Of a stretch of DNA of 64,000 nt, positions 43,528-55,540 are shown in pieces (positions within the stretch are counted from its first letter, which is position 1; every line of letters begins with the position of its first letter). The stretch comes from Daphnia pulex (lineage: Eukaryota; Arthropoda; Branchiopoda; Diplostraca; Daphniidae). Location: positions 12,848,001 to 12,912,000 of the forward strand of contig NC_060019.1 in assembly GCF_021134715.1 (NCBI RefSeq), given 5' to 3'. The position numbers and the translations under genes are program-made. The notes beneath the pieces were generated by a model. It did no database searches and had not been told where the DNA came from. It saw only the letters and a program-made list of their open reading frames with translations.

Positions 43528-44390
43528 ATGGCGCCTTCAATGTTTACTTCAGCTATCATCTCGTCCATGGTATTCCATAGTCTAATTTCTATGACATCGG
43601 TCTTGGCATCAACTTCAACGCAAAGTTATGCGGGTAAAAATCGCTACAATTTCCCTAAAAATATTTCGCCTGATTAATTACAATTTTTCTTTTGTATTGG
43701 TTAAAAGTTTGCCCTCAGTATTTGAGGTCTGCATACGGAGGCCATGCCGCCGTTCCGTGCTGGTTGTTGGATAATGGCAATTGCTATTGCTTCTCATTAT
43801 ACATGGTAGGTATAATGTCCCGTGCTGAGGGAGAAAGTAACTTTAAAAATAATCTCACTAACAAATCAATCATTACTTGCAGGAATGTTGGTCAAACGCT
43901 AATTACATGTGCACTCAAGGAGGAATGAGCCTTGTAGCCATTGAAACAGGAGAAGAAGACAGTGTGATCAGTCGGCATCTTATGAACATACCTGGTATGT
44001 GTATAATGCCACCTCCATTACCTCTGGAGAGCTGTTATCAACGTTATCTTTCAAAAATGACTTTGACAAATTCATTTAGCTGCTATGTAGGCTGTTACAG
44101 ATAATTCATTTTAACGTCTTAAATGTTTTTGTGCAGAATTGAAAGGTTATGCGTACTGGACGGCTGGGAGGTATAATGATACCGAATGGCAATGGTTCTC
44201 AAACAAGAAACCAATCACTTTCGACGACCTGAAAAATACTGAAAAAGTGAAAGACAAAGAGGCCGTATCAAATCGATGCATTCTTTTAAATTACGTAGAA
44301 GAAGATTATCCTAGTGGAGGATATGCATCCCGTATCTGTGCTAGTTTTGGTTACCGTTTTGTATGTGAAGCTACAGCACCGTCGCAATAA
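43528..44390 (+). CDS. Secreted C-type lectin-like domain protein
   Basis: Four exons: 43528-43633, 43708-43805, 43883-43994 and 44137-44390, 189 residues. The first exon encodes a hydrophobic leader (MAPSMFTSAIISSMVFHSL through TQSYA) that looks like a signal peptide, so secretion is expected. The remainder is one C-type lectin-like fold. Its parts are CYCFSLYM, ECWSNANYMCTQGGMSLVAI (the helix-2 WxxCxxxGMxLxxI motif), GYAYWTAGRYNDTEWQW, and the closing SRICASFGYRFVCEA. The usual calcium and sugar motifs (EPN or QPD, and WND) are not visible, so sugar binding is doubtful. A role in immunity or in binding surfaces is only inferred from the family. An extra cysteine-containing segment (CPQY...VPCW) precedes the core. 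Confidence 0.88.
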
Positions 44391-44482
44391 TGTTTAACAC
44401 GTGTTTGGAGATTGGATGATCATTAAACTCATAAGACGCCATGAATTCATACACAGCCGATATTGATTATTACTAGTGCTGC

Positions 44483-44901
44483 TTAAGGGGCTGTCCATAT
44501 ATTACGTAACGCGATGAGGGGGGGGAGGGGGTTGCAAAAAGTGTTACGAAATGTTACAGGGGGGGGGGGGAGTTTTGAAAACGTTACGTAGCAAGGCCGA
44601 AAATTTTTTTCAATTAAAAAAAGTTAAAACAGTGGCAAAAATATCGATTAGTACTCCGCTATCGCCTTCATCTTCTTTATTGAGCCTATCTAAGAGTTTG
44701 TACCATGTAACATCAAATACATGGCTTTAATCAAGAAAATTTTGTATTTTGTATTTTTAAATTCACTGGGGGGGTTTTGTTTTTTGTTACGTAATTAGAA
44801 GGGGGGGTGTCTGTTTTTTTGTTACGATCCGTGACAAGGGGGGGAGGGGGGGTCCAAAAAGGTGAAAAATTGCGTTACGTAATATATGGACAGCCCCTTA
44901 A
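44483..44901. mobile_element. 411-bp MITE with perfect 26-bp inverted repeats and TTAA duplication
   Basis: The element at 44487-44897 begins GGGGCTGTCCATATATTACG and ends with its exact reverse complement over 26 bases. It is flanked by TTAA at 44483-44486 and 44898-44901. It has no coding capacity. The interior is G-rich on the plus strand (runs of 7-12 G) and repeats GTTACG words near both ends. Being short, noncoding and terminally intact, it is a nonautonomous DNA transposon. TTAA targets are used by piggyBac and Sola3-type elements, among others, so the parent superfamily is left open. It lies about 90 bases downstream of the lectin stop codon. Confidence 0.9.
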
Positions 44902-45398
44902 TACAGATACCATTTCCTGAAACTTCGTGCAGTTCCTTATTTTTCCTTTTGTATTTTTTAAGTTTATTGTTTATTTAAGCAAAAAGGTTGAGCTCTGCTG
45001 CCGTGATTGCTTGCGTCAAAAGTAGGAGGGTTCGAATAATTATTTTATATATTGATTGTTGATTGCTGTTGATACATGTAGTAGCAAAAAAGATTTCAGA
45101 TCTAGAAAACTGGCGCGCGCCCAGCCAGGGATCGTATTTATTAATGTCGCTAGATGGCAGCCTAAGTAATTTTACTCGATAGAGTTTTACAAAGAACCTT
45201 TAAAGTTATTATACCGTTTTGTAATGGAGAAGGAAAATTCTTAAAGATCTAAATTCAATTCGAATAAGTTCCTGGTTTGTTATTTCGTATTTTCTCTGTA
45301 TTTGTGTTAGACTTGCAACATTGTGACGAGTTGGAACTTTGTGTGGTTGCCATAACAACAGCAGAATAGCTTGATTGTCGGCGAATTTTAACTGAAAA
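44902..45398. other. Spacer before TMEM208
   Basis: About 0.5 kb containing the TMEM208 promoter region. A CTCF-like motif (CGCTAGATGGCAGC) lies at 45148-45161. No other element was recognised. Confidence 0.5.
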
Positions 45399-46328
<930 letters not shown>

Positions 46329-46415
46329 AAGAGATACTAAAGATTCCCTGTACTGGCTTTGTATTTAACATACCTTTGAAATAAATCAGACTCTGGACCT
46401 CTTTATTTGTAACAG

Positions 46416-47655
46416 CTATTTGCGCCGGACGTGAGAAGATCGCGGGCGAGGTGATTCTTCTTCGGATTCTTCGTCGTCATCGTCTGAGCCTTCCATTTGT
46501 TTTAACTCTTCATATTCCTCCACCTTCAGTGAATCCAGGGACTGTAAAACAAAATCCATATCACAGAACTGATCAACACTCCAAGATTTAGTATGAATAG
46601 ATACCTCGGCTCGCTGTCTGTAATCAGAGAAAGACTTGGAACGTTTGACCTTGGACGCAGTTTCTGTTGGTGTGTTAGGCAACGCAATTGACGGCACAGA
46701 TTGGGCTCTGGCAGGACTGGATTCTGGAAGAGGCATATAGGTCCTTAAAGTGTTGCGGAATTCTTCCAAATCTGATTCCACATCGACGTTTTCCAACTGC
46801 TGATAGGCTTTTGTAAGAACGGACAACGACGTTGAGTGAAAACTCATTTCGATTAAAGCCAATCGCTTCATCCAGCTAATAAGATCCTTGAGCTTCTTCT
46901 TTTCGAGCTTGTCGGCTCGTTCCTCTATAGACTTGCCTAGTCGGACAGATTGTGTTGTGGCGTGTGCTAAATCACTTTCCGCTTTGCTTATTTGCATTCG
47001 TCCCAACGGGTTTTGCTGCCGTAACTTGTGAACGTATTTTAATTGACTTATTTCTTTTTCGTACGCAATGCTACAGCTTCGGACGTCCTCCATGGCCGAC
47101 TTGCAGACGCCCGCGTAACTTGAAATCTCTTGGATGACAGTTTCCTCCAAACGGTTAACGCAAACATCTCTTTTTAAAAATAAAGTCGGTTAATTAATTT
47201 GACTAATTTTTTCGTTACGAATTCAAACTCTTACCTGTAATCTGAAATGAAAGAAATGTTATCGGCAAAGTCTTTGATACCTTGACTGCAATTTTTGTTG
47301 ACATTTTCTGCTGTAGCGTACTCATTTAATGTCTGTGCCAGAAAATCGCCTTTATCCCGCTGACTGAATTTAGATTTCACAGGTTATGTTTATTACGAAC
47401 ACCATCGAATTAAGGTATAATTAAACTAACCCGGCTATTTTTCTAGTGTATAACGCTAGAGCGGTGCAGATCTCACCAAAGTGTTTTTCGATTACTTGAA
47501 TTCTATTTTGTATGAAGCGCGTTTGGGTTGCACTTCAAGATTTACAAGGGTTGGAAACAAGAAATTATGTACATGTTTAAGATTTTTCTTAAATTACAGC
47601 AAAGATAAATTTACCTTGAGTGTGGCAAAGAGCTGGCGCTTGGTGAACGAAACAT
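46416..47655 (-). CDS. Cibar1: CIBAR/FAM92 BAR-domain protein
   Basis: Five exons on the minus strand: 47655-47615, 47502-47431, 47363-47235, 47169-46605 and 46541-46416, about 310 residues. CIBAR (FAM92) proteins have a membrane-curving BAR domain and bind Chibby at the base of cilia. The match is spread along the protein: VIEKHFGEICTALALYTRKI near the N terminus, then RDKGDFLAQTLNEYA and DFADNISFISDYRDVCVNRL. A long coiled coil follows (RQQNPLGRMQISKAESDLAH), then LIEMSFHSTSLSVLTKAYQQ and NVDVESDLEEFRNTLRTYMP. The C terminus is serine-rich and acidic. The 63-base gap 46604-46542 has GT-AG ends and a TACTAAAT branch-like site, yet is stop-free and in frame, so retention would add 21 residues. 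A minus-strand AATAAA lies at 46407-46402. Confidence 0.9.
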
Positions 47656-48055
47656 TGTTTTTTCAGCGTTTATAAGAAAAAATACTATTCTTCCGTGCTT
47701 GTTTTGATTTCCATGTTTCCGTAACCGTGGTAACGGATCGTTCCAAATTTTAAACGCTGCTGCTTGGTTTGCTTCAAAATATTGGAAATAATTGTATTAT
47801 TATAAAATTTAAGTTTTTTTTAATGAAAAATTATCTTTCCTGATATTTAGGAATAGAAGTTAAGATAATCATAAATCTATCTAAATCTAGAGAAAAGATT
47901 TCGAGTGGCAACGTTGTCTGTCATTCACGCACGTGGTCTGCTTAAATATTGTTCTTTTTCAGTCGGGCAGAATTATTCGTTCTTTTTATTTCCATCGTCA
48001 AATAGTGCTTAATTCTTTTATACACTGGTTTAGTTATCAACTGTTTATATTTAAA
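47656..48055. promoter_or_regulatory. CIBAR/EXOSC9 divergent promoter region
   Basis: Only 400 bases separate the start codons of two head-to-head genes. The sequence is AT-rich with no TATA box in an expected place. Shared promoter function is inferred from the layout. Confidence 0.5.
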
Positions 48056-49624
48056 ATGAAAGAAACACCGCTATCGATTTGTGAGAAACAAACTGTAATC
48101 CAAGGCGTCAAAGAAGGACAAGTATTTCTCACAGGTCTAGTTGTTGTTTTTCGAATTTTGTTAACATTGTTTACGATTCATTCTTAGAGAGTTGACGGGC
48201 GTAGTCTCTCGGAACAGAGAAAGACTTGTATTACATTCGGAACAGAATGGGGATGCTGCCAGGTCCTTCTTGGAAACACAAGGTATCATGTTTTAGTGTC
48301 ATTTTTCAGTACTTGTTTCTAACGTGTTTTATCCTTAATGAATCTTTTGTCAGGGTGATGGCGCAAGTTTCTTGCAGTGTCCAAGTCCCGAAATCATCAA
48401 GAGCAAATGAAGGCATGCTGTTTATCAATGTTGAAATGTCTACTATGGCAGCTGAACATTTTGAAGCTGGCAGATTAGGACAACAAGGCATTGAAGTCAA
48501 TAGGCTAGTTGAAAGGTGCATTAAAGGTAATGTACATACATTGCCACTCATACATCAATGGCCCTTATTACATTAACTATTTTAAAAACAGATTCCCGCT
48601 GCATTGATTTGGAGAGCCTGTGCATTTTGGTTGAGGAACAAGCTTGGGAAGTGAGAGTTGATATACATGTACTGAATCATGAAGGAAATCTGATTGATGC
48701 TGCCACTTTGGCTGCTCTAGGCGCTCTTTGTCACTTTAAAAGACCGGATGTAACTCTCGATGGTCGGGATGTTATCATCCATCAGCTAGATGAACGGGAT
48801 CCAGTTCCACTCACTATCCTACATCATCCTTTAACTCTTTCCTTTGCTCTCTTTAACCAAGGGTAACTAGATCGCTATATTTTGTTTTCCCTTTGGAAAA
48901 TGTATTTATAACTTTCCCCATAGGAGAATTTGCGTCTTGGACCCAACAAATTTAGAAGAACGTTCTGCCGATGGAAAACTTGTGATGGGTTTAAATGCAT
49001 ACCGAGAACTTTGCACATTACAGATATCTGGCGATGGGGTGTTTATCCATAAAGAAGCAGTTATATCGTGTGCGAATGTGGCAGCATCAAGAGCTGTTCA
49101 AATGGTTGAAATGTTAAAAAAATCTCTGGCTGACGATGCCGCCGAAAGGTATTCAGCCTAATTCTTCGGCACCCGAAAGTGAATAACATTCTCTTTTTGC
49201 AATATTTGTAGAGCCAAAGGAAAGTACAGTGGGTTAGTTGCTAGCGTAGCGCTGGAAACAGAAAGAATCACCACTCAGTCACAGGCCGAAGTGTATTTCA
49301 AGGCGTCACATCATAAGGCTGAAGTATCGAAAAAAGAACCTTCGGCAATCACGAAGACGAAACTTGTAAACGATCAAGGAGTTGTTACATTAGAAACCTC
49401 TTGCGATACGTCCAGCAGCGAAAGTGAGATGGAAGTTGAACCACTCCCACCTGTGGCAGTAAAAAAGAGGGTCTACGAAGAAATAGGTAAAAACATTGGT
49501 TTCGTCCTGTATCTCGTCTATCGGCATTCAAATCTAATTTTCTCACCGTTTCCTTAATTACATAGATGTTGGAAATGATAGTGAAGAGGAGCCTGTCATG
49601 TTGGTAACCAGCGAACTTACATAA
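48056..49624 (+). CDS. Exosc9: Exosome complex component RRP45 (EXOSC9)
   Basis: Seven exons: 48056-48121, 48188-48282, 48354-48526, 48592-48862, 48924-49148, 49212-49486 and 49566-49624, 387 residues. EXOSC9 is an RNase PH-like ring subunit of the RNA exosome core, which threads RNA toward the catalytic subunits. It is structural rather than catalytic in animals. Matches run through the whole RNase PH fold: MKETPLSICEK at the start, RVDGRSLSEQRKTCITFGTE, WGCCQVLLGNTRVMAQVSCS, ANEGMLFINVEMSTMAA and CIDLESLCILVEEQAWEVRV. DIHVLNHEGNLIDAATLAAL, CHFKRPDVTL and ERDPVPLTILHHPL follow. The C-terminal tail (about 90 residues) is acidic and serine-rich and shorter than in vertebrates. The gene converges on SAP30 with 209 bases between stops. 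Confidence 0.96.
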
Positions 49625-49833
49625 AATGACTATGATGCACCGATTAAACCTTTCGTTCGAATGTATTTGAATTTACAAGGTTAAATTAATAATTAAAACA
49701 TGCCAAGGAGAAAACAACAGACGCACGCATATTTTTGAGTTCCATCCTTTCGCTAGTTCATCATTTCGAAGACAAACGTGCTTTAACGTGATTTGCACTG
49801 GGGGAGGGGTTGAAGCATAGACAGACCACGGTT

Positions 49834-50808
49834 TTACAAGTTGTCATTGTTTGGTTTCAGATCGAGTTTGTTTTTATTAGATTTGACGGTGTAAAGGAAT
49901 GAGTGGAGGGCTTCCTTCTCCACCACGGGAATAGTCCGGAAATGGCGCATCAAGGTCTATCATTTCAATCACGAGGATTATTGGTAAGTAATTAATAATA
50001 ATAATAGTAGGTTAACTAGGCAATATCTGTACCTCTGCAAGTTGTGCTTTATTGAGGCCTGGTCGAGTGGGCACTTTGTAATGTCGCTTGTAACGCCTTA
50101 GCGTATTGATTTGAAGTTGGAAGAGATCAACTTCTGGAGCATCACGTTCTCTTTCTTGCAGACTGAGCGTGTCTCGATCTGTTTCGTTGGAGTCGTCTTC
50201 AGAATCTTTCCTCTTGCGCTGCCGGACTCGAACAGACTGAATTAAGCTCTTGTGGTAATCACAAATATAGATGTGTCTGGCCTATAATTAAGAATAATAA
50301 TGCACAAGTTAAATAATACTTCATGAATCTTGAATAAAACTGACAAGGGAACATCCACAGTGGTTGTGCCTTTATTGGTCTTCCAAAAGCGGAGGGAATG
50401 CTCAGGATTTCCAACACTTTTAAAAGTCCAGGGCAATTTGTGACCAAGTGAAAGCCTAATGCAAAAGACAGGTAATTTCTACTTGGACACGAAGGACCCT
50501 TGAATAGGGGGTTTTCTTGTCCCTACTGAAACTTTGTGTGAATAACTTACAGAGGAGTCCATGTGTAGCCGTAGTTTCCTTTGTTGTACAGTCTTTTGAA
50601 TCCGTTTACTAATCAAACAAATGTTGAAAATAATGTTTCTTGATCAATTAGAGCACACATACCTGTAAGAGGCATTTCCAGCCATTCTAGGACATCTCTC
50701 GCCATCGTCAATCATCTGATCAAATTCAATCAGGCAGCAATGTTGATCATGGCTTCGCTTGGAATCACGCGAATCCTCCTCACCCGAACCCGTGCTAAAC
50801 CCATTCAT
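49834..50808 (-). CDS. Sap30: Histone deacetylase complex subunit SAP30
   Basis: Four exons on the minus strand: 50808-50663, 50608-50551, 50281-50033 and 49956-49834, 191 residues. SAP30 is a small bridging subunit of the Sin3-HDAC corepressor. The N-terminal zinc-finger module reads [36 protein letters not shown] and [18 protein letters not shown], binding DNA and phosphoinositides in relatives. The Sin3-binding domain follows: [34 protein letters not shown], then [20 protein letters not shown]. The start MNGFS matches the conserved N terminus of vertebrate SAP30. Compared with the remembered vertebrate sequence, about six extra residues sit between the first cysteine pair and DGERC. The 269-base second intron is long for this neighbourhood; I found no supportable exon in it. 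Confidence 0.95.
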
Positions 50809-53800
50809 CTTTGAAATATGCTGAGTGCTCCCTCGCACGATTGATCGAAAGTCACAACAAAGGCAATCTCGAAAGTTACCTTTCACTACAACGTACACAA
50901 CGAACTGTGGACGCTTTTTCACGAATTGCGTATGTAAGCCAAAACAAACTGTTTACTTGAAATCTCACGATTACCGTACAACCTACTAAGAAAACGGAGG
51001 AAATCTCCCCTTAATTCTTCGCAATAATTGACTTTTGTTTAGCTACTTTTCAATGTATCCAATCGAGTTTTTAGGAAAAGTGCAAGCCTACACAAGTCGT
51101 TCGTCGTTGAAACACACTTGTTATTCTCCCTCAAGCTACGAAAACGGTATCCAGACGCGCTTGATCGAGAGGGCCGTCATGTCTCCTGAAAATTCTAAAC
51201 TCCCTTGTTGCTGGTTCTTTTTTATAGAAAATATTTTTACCATGTGGCTTTCACAAATAATTTAAAGTAAAACAAGTTTAACTTGTAAAGTATTTTCAAA
51301 ATTCAGTTGATTTTCTAAGACGATTGTATGTTAAATAAAACATAAAGAAAAGTTCGAGATATCGCGCCCTCTGCCGTGGGCAACGTGTACTTCATTATCA
51401 TCACAGAAAATGTTGAATTTCGACTGTTGACCCTGTGCCGAAAAACGTTTGTTAATAAGAGTTGTGTGAACATTTTCCCACTTAAAAGCGACTTATTTCA
51501 TAGAATGTAATCATCGTATGGCCTACGTGTGGTTTACTTGAGCTGTGGAATGTAAAATTGCAAATGTTCTGTAGTTCTGACTGTTATCAATAACATACAA
51601 CAACAACATCAACGATTCTTGGAAGATAATCGTCTGCCAGGAATTGAAGTAGGTTTAATAATCTCATCTCTCGTGGGTTTTGTTTTCAATTCTCATCCAG
51701 GTTGCTGGTAATGCGAAACAAATATTATAACAACTTCTTTCTTCTCTTTATCGATTCCACCAAGAATTCAAAAAAATGTATTTGAAACAATAAAGAACGT
51801 TAGTGACGCAAGATGGCGGGGACAAGCTTTCCTCTTCCAAGATTCTAACCTAAAAAATAAAATAAAAACATTCCTTAATAATTATGAGCTTATCGTGTCA
51901 AAGATGGAGTCCTCTGCAATCCTTATTCTAACGAAAAATTTTACATTTTAACATGGCCGACATACAGGGAAAAAAAAATCAAAAAGTGACGTGCTTTCAA
52001 ATCTAGATTATGAACTGGTCCACAGCAGACCGGCACATTATTTAGAAACGCCACTACGCCAGGCCATTCAAAACAATAAAGGCTTCTCCTTGTTTCTATG
52101 TCCCCTAACCCGGCTCTTCCTTTATCGATTTTAGCTCAGCCCAATCGCCATTATAGATACGACTCTTTCAAGTTTCACATAGCATTTTTCTGGAAGGATT
52201 GCAAGTGGCGCTACGTTTGGCTGGCCACTGAAGCTTCAACTTTTGTTTATTTTCTTATCAATTTTCAGTTTTCCTTGTTCAAATTCGGCCATATTTTTTA
52301 AAAGTACAAGCGCTTTAATCACAATTTCCAAATTCTGATCACTCTCGCGTAAAATGAATGGCTAAAAATAATGTAGAGTTCACGACTAAAAGATAGCGTG
52401 TGCGATCGAAAGTTAGGCTTAGTGTTTTCCAGTCTATAGTTGTCCAATAACGTCAATGCGCCCAACCGGTTTTATTCTACATACTTGTACTAAATAACCT
52501 TTTTTTCACGAGAAATAAGTCATAATAAACTGAGATTTCAATGCCAAGTTAACTATAATCATGTAGGGCTTCTTAACTAAAAGAATACATATATTAGGTC
52601 GGATAGCAGATGTTTTCTTGGGCGATTTCTAACTATACCATCTCCTTGATTCAGGATAGATAGGGCCCGCTTGCATATAGATTTCCCCATCCTATATTTC
52701 TGTGTTAACGTTGCGTGTGTGTGTGTGTGTTAACGGTGGGGTATATAAAATCTTGCCTCAAGGTTTCCCCAAAGGTCTACGGTCCAATCAGAACACGGTT
52801 AACATCCAACGTTTGGCGGTTGTTGTAAGAAGAAAGCCGATTAGTCCTCCTCCGAGCGGCAGAATTGAAAATTCAAAAAAGAGGATTCTCATTGGCTGTC
52901 GTTCCAGCCCAGCCATTGCCATATCCCCCTCAGACCGAGTCTTATACGCGTTGTTCGTGGACTTGGTGGGTCTATTTTGTGTGTATCGAGATCTGTACTG
53001 TACTCACGGCTTAAAGGTATGTTTGGAAATTTCATTTATTCTTATTTATCTCTCGATTTTCCTTTGCTTAAGTATTTTGTAATGTGAAATGTTTTGTTGC
53101 CTACACATTTTTGCAATTGTTTTCAATATTTTTTCACAGTCTGGCTATCGTTTTTGTCTAGAAAAACGTATTTAGTAAATCGGGTTTGTCTCCTGTGTCT
53201 GGCTATGGCCATGGCCGCCAAGAGAAGCGCATTGCTATTTTCCCTCTCATTTTCCAGTTATTTCGATGAAAATCGATGGCCAGTCTACAATCTAGAATAG
53301 CGAACTTTACATCCGACCGAAATGTTTCTCGTTTTTTCGTCTTGCACTCTTGTGCGTTTTTATATAGTTTAGTTTTGAGACTATCTTCGGTTCCTCGCTT
53401 GTTGGCCATGGTTGCAAGGTTCCCAACATCCCTTCGTTAAAGGCATCGCCATGTTAGCACGCCACAGTCATGCATAACGGCAAAACCTTGCAGCGAAGCC
53501 CACGTCAGAGATATCACTTTGGAAATTTTTCCTGCAGCAAATAAATATTGTCAGTGGATTTCATCAAGTCAGAATTTAACCTTGTTTCATCTAGTAGCAA
53601 CTTCATTCATTTTTAAAGGGCTTCGTCGGCCATTTTCTTTAGTGTACGAGGTTTTGGCCGTGTGCCTTGTGTAGTAACAACGACCAGCTTTTTCTCCCAT
53701 GTTTGAGCGTCGCTTTCCCAACCCAAGCTCTCTCTTGCCGCTAGGCTATAGCTATGGCCGTATTCCTTTATAGATCTCTTCCCCTCCCTCTTCAGTGGGA

Positions 53801-54770
53801 GGCGTTCCCCCCTCCCACCCCCTCCCCACGCGACTTTGAGCATAGCTGAGTCCCCAGTGCTTGGTAGTAGCAAGCCTCTCTCTCTCTCCCATAGTAGTTT
53901 TAACACAGTACAGAGTGCCCAAAAATTTGTGATTCTTTTGCTTTTTCACTGCGCTGTGTATCTCTTGTGTGCTGTGTGTACTACTCACAGAAAAAGGTGC
54001 TGTTTTCAGGTATTTAAACCAAGACCGAATGAAACTTTAAATGTTTATATTTTTCCAGTCACATTTTTTTTGCCTTCTAATTAAATCTAATGCGTTTGAA
54101 TTTCGTCATCACGAGAGATGGTCTTAAAAAATGGGTAAAGTCGTAAAAATGCTCAAGATCTAATTAGATATTCCCAGCTGTTAGAAAATATTTCCCAACA
54201 TTGATTTCCTGGCAGGGAATAGATGAGACAAAAGATAGTGAAGATGGTATTGATTTTTTTTTTCTTGTCAAGCTTGCAGAGGGGAATGAATTTTAAAGTG
54301 ATTACGGTTTCGATGCCGGTATTTGAATTCGTGTGACACCATCATGATTCTGTTAGGCCAGAAAGTTTCAGATTTTCAACCAACTACAATTGTAATTATG
54401 AATTTACTAGTTCGAGGTTGGAATAGTTGTCTTTAATGGCAAATATATTTCTGTGTAATTCTTTTAAAAAAATAAGTAAGGGTTTTTACTTTGTGTAGCG
54501 CAGAAGTCAACTCTGGGAGCAGACGCGCTTGGGTAGAAGGTGGCGCCAAATTTTTAAATGACGACAAAGGGAAGCCAAACTGTCATGGCGATCGATTTCT
54601 TTCTCTAGTGAAACGTTTTTTGTTCGGTTTAATAATCTTTCTTGTTAGTTCATGCGGTTAGTGGGCTAGTGATGTGATGTGTAAAAATGTGATTTTAATT
54701 ATAATTTTTTTTTAGGGTTTAACAAGTTTTGATCTGTCTTATTTTTCGAAAACTTCGACGATTTCAAAAG
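50809..54770. other. SAP30-HMGB divergent intergenic region
   Basis: About 4 kb. A CTCF-like motif lies on the minus strand at 51379-51364. A small spliced-looking open fragment is at about 51580-51730. A YY1-like AAGATGGCGGGG is near 51811. A TG repeat lies at 52713-52730. Toward HMGB there are two exon-like ends with good donors (53016 and 54009), and an acceptor at 54715/54716 just ahead of the HMGB start. These look like alternative 5' untranslated exons. An ATTGGCTG box (about 52890) followed by TTATACGCG resembles a promoter. Confidence 0.45.
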
Positions 54771-55540
54771 ATGCCACGTGCTAAGGCTGATGCTAACAAA
54801 CCCCGTGGCCGCATGACGGCCTATGCTTTCTTCGTCCAGACGTGCCGCGAAGAGCACAAGAAAAAGCACCCTGATGAGAATGTTGTCTTCTCTGAATTCT
54901 CCAAGAAGTGTGCTGAGCGATGGAAGGTATGTTGTACAGTCACCCACATATAAAGTTTAAATGTTTCAAGCTTAACATTTGCTTTCTTTTTCGCAGACAA
55001 TGAGTGATAAGGAGAAGAAAAGGTTCCAGGAAATGGCTGAGCGTGACAAGGTCCGCTTTGATGATGAAATGAGGCACTATGAACCTGCTGACAAAGGTGC
55101 TGGTAGAGGCCGTAAACGCAAGCAAGTCAAGGACCCAAATGCTCCCAAGCGCTCACTCTCAGCATTCTTTTGGTGAGTATTTTGGTAGTTTAATGTCCCG
55201 GTGACTTTTTCTAAATGTGACTTGTTTCATTAGGTTTTGCAATGATGAACGTGGCAATGTAAAAGCTGCTCACCCTGAATACACTGTTGGAGATATCGCC
55301 AAAGATCTTGGCAGACAGTGGGGAGAGGTTGATGAGTCTACAAAGTCAAAGTACGAGGCTATGGCTGAAAAGGATAAAGCTCGCTACGAAAGGGTAAATT
55401 TTCAAAATTATACAAGTTCAAATTTTTCAGTGCAATCATTTCTCCTTTTTGTTTTTTAGGAAAACAACGCCTACAAGAAGAAATTGAAGGGTGAAGCCGA
55501 AGAAGATGATGATGAAGACGATGACGATGATGACGAGTAA
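54771..55540 (+). CDS. Hmgb: High mobility group B protein with two HMG boxes
   Basis: Four coding exons: 54771-54926, 54997-55172, 55234-55393 and 55460-55540, 190 residues. HMGB proteins bend DNA and loosen chromatin in the nucleus. Box A spans about residues 8-80 ([40 protein letters not shown], then [20 protein letters not shown]). A basic linker [17 protein letters not shown] leads to box B, about 98-170 ([37 protein letters not shown]). It ends in an acidic tail of D and E residues. The layout equals vertebrate HMGB1. It lacks the long glutamine-rich N-terminal extension of insect DSP1. An acceptor 55 bases before the ATG shows that the 5' untranslated region is spliced. The 3' end converges on TDP1. 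Confidence 0.95.

Noticed and set aside
50242-50447. Possible extra exon in the long SAP30 intron
   Set aside because: Three frames are partly open, but exons 2 and 3 already join in phase 0 to give the conserved ...[12 protein letters not shown] sequence, and no good splice pair surrounds the segment.
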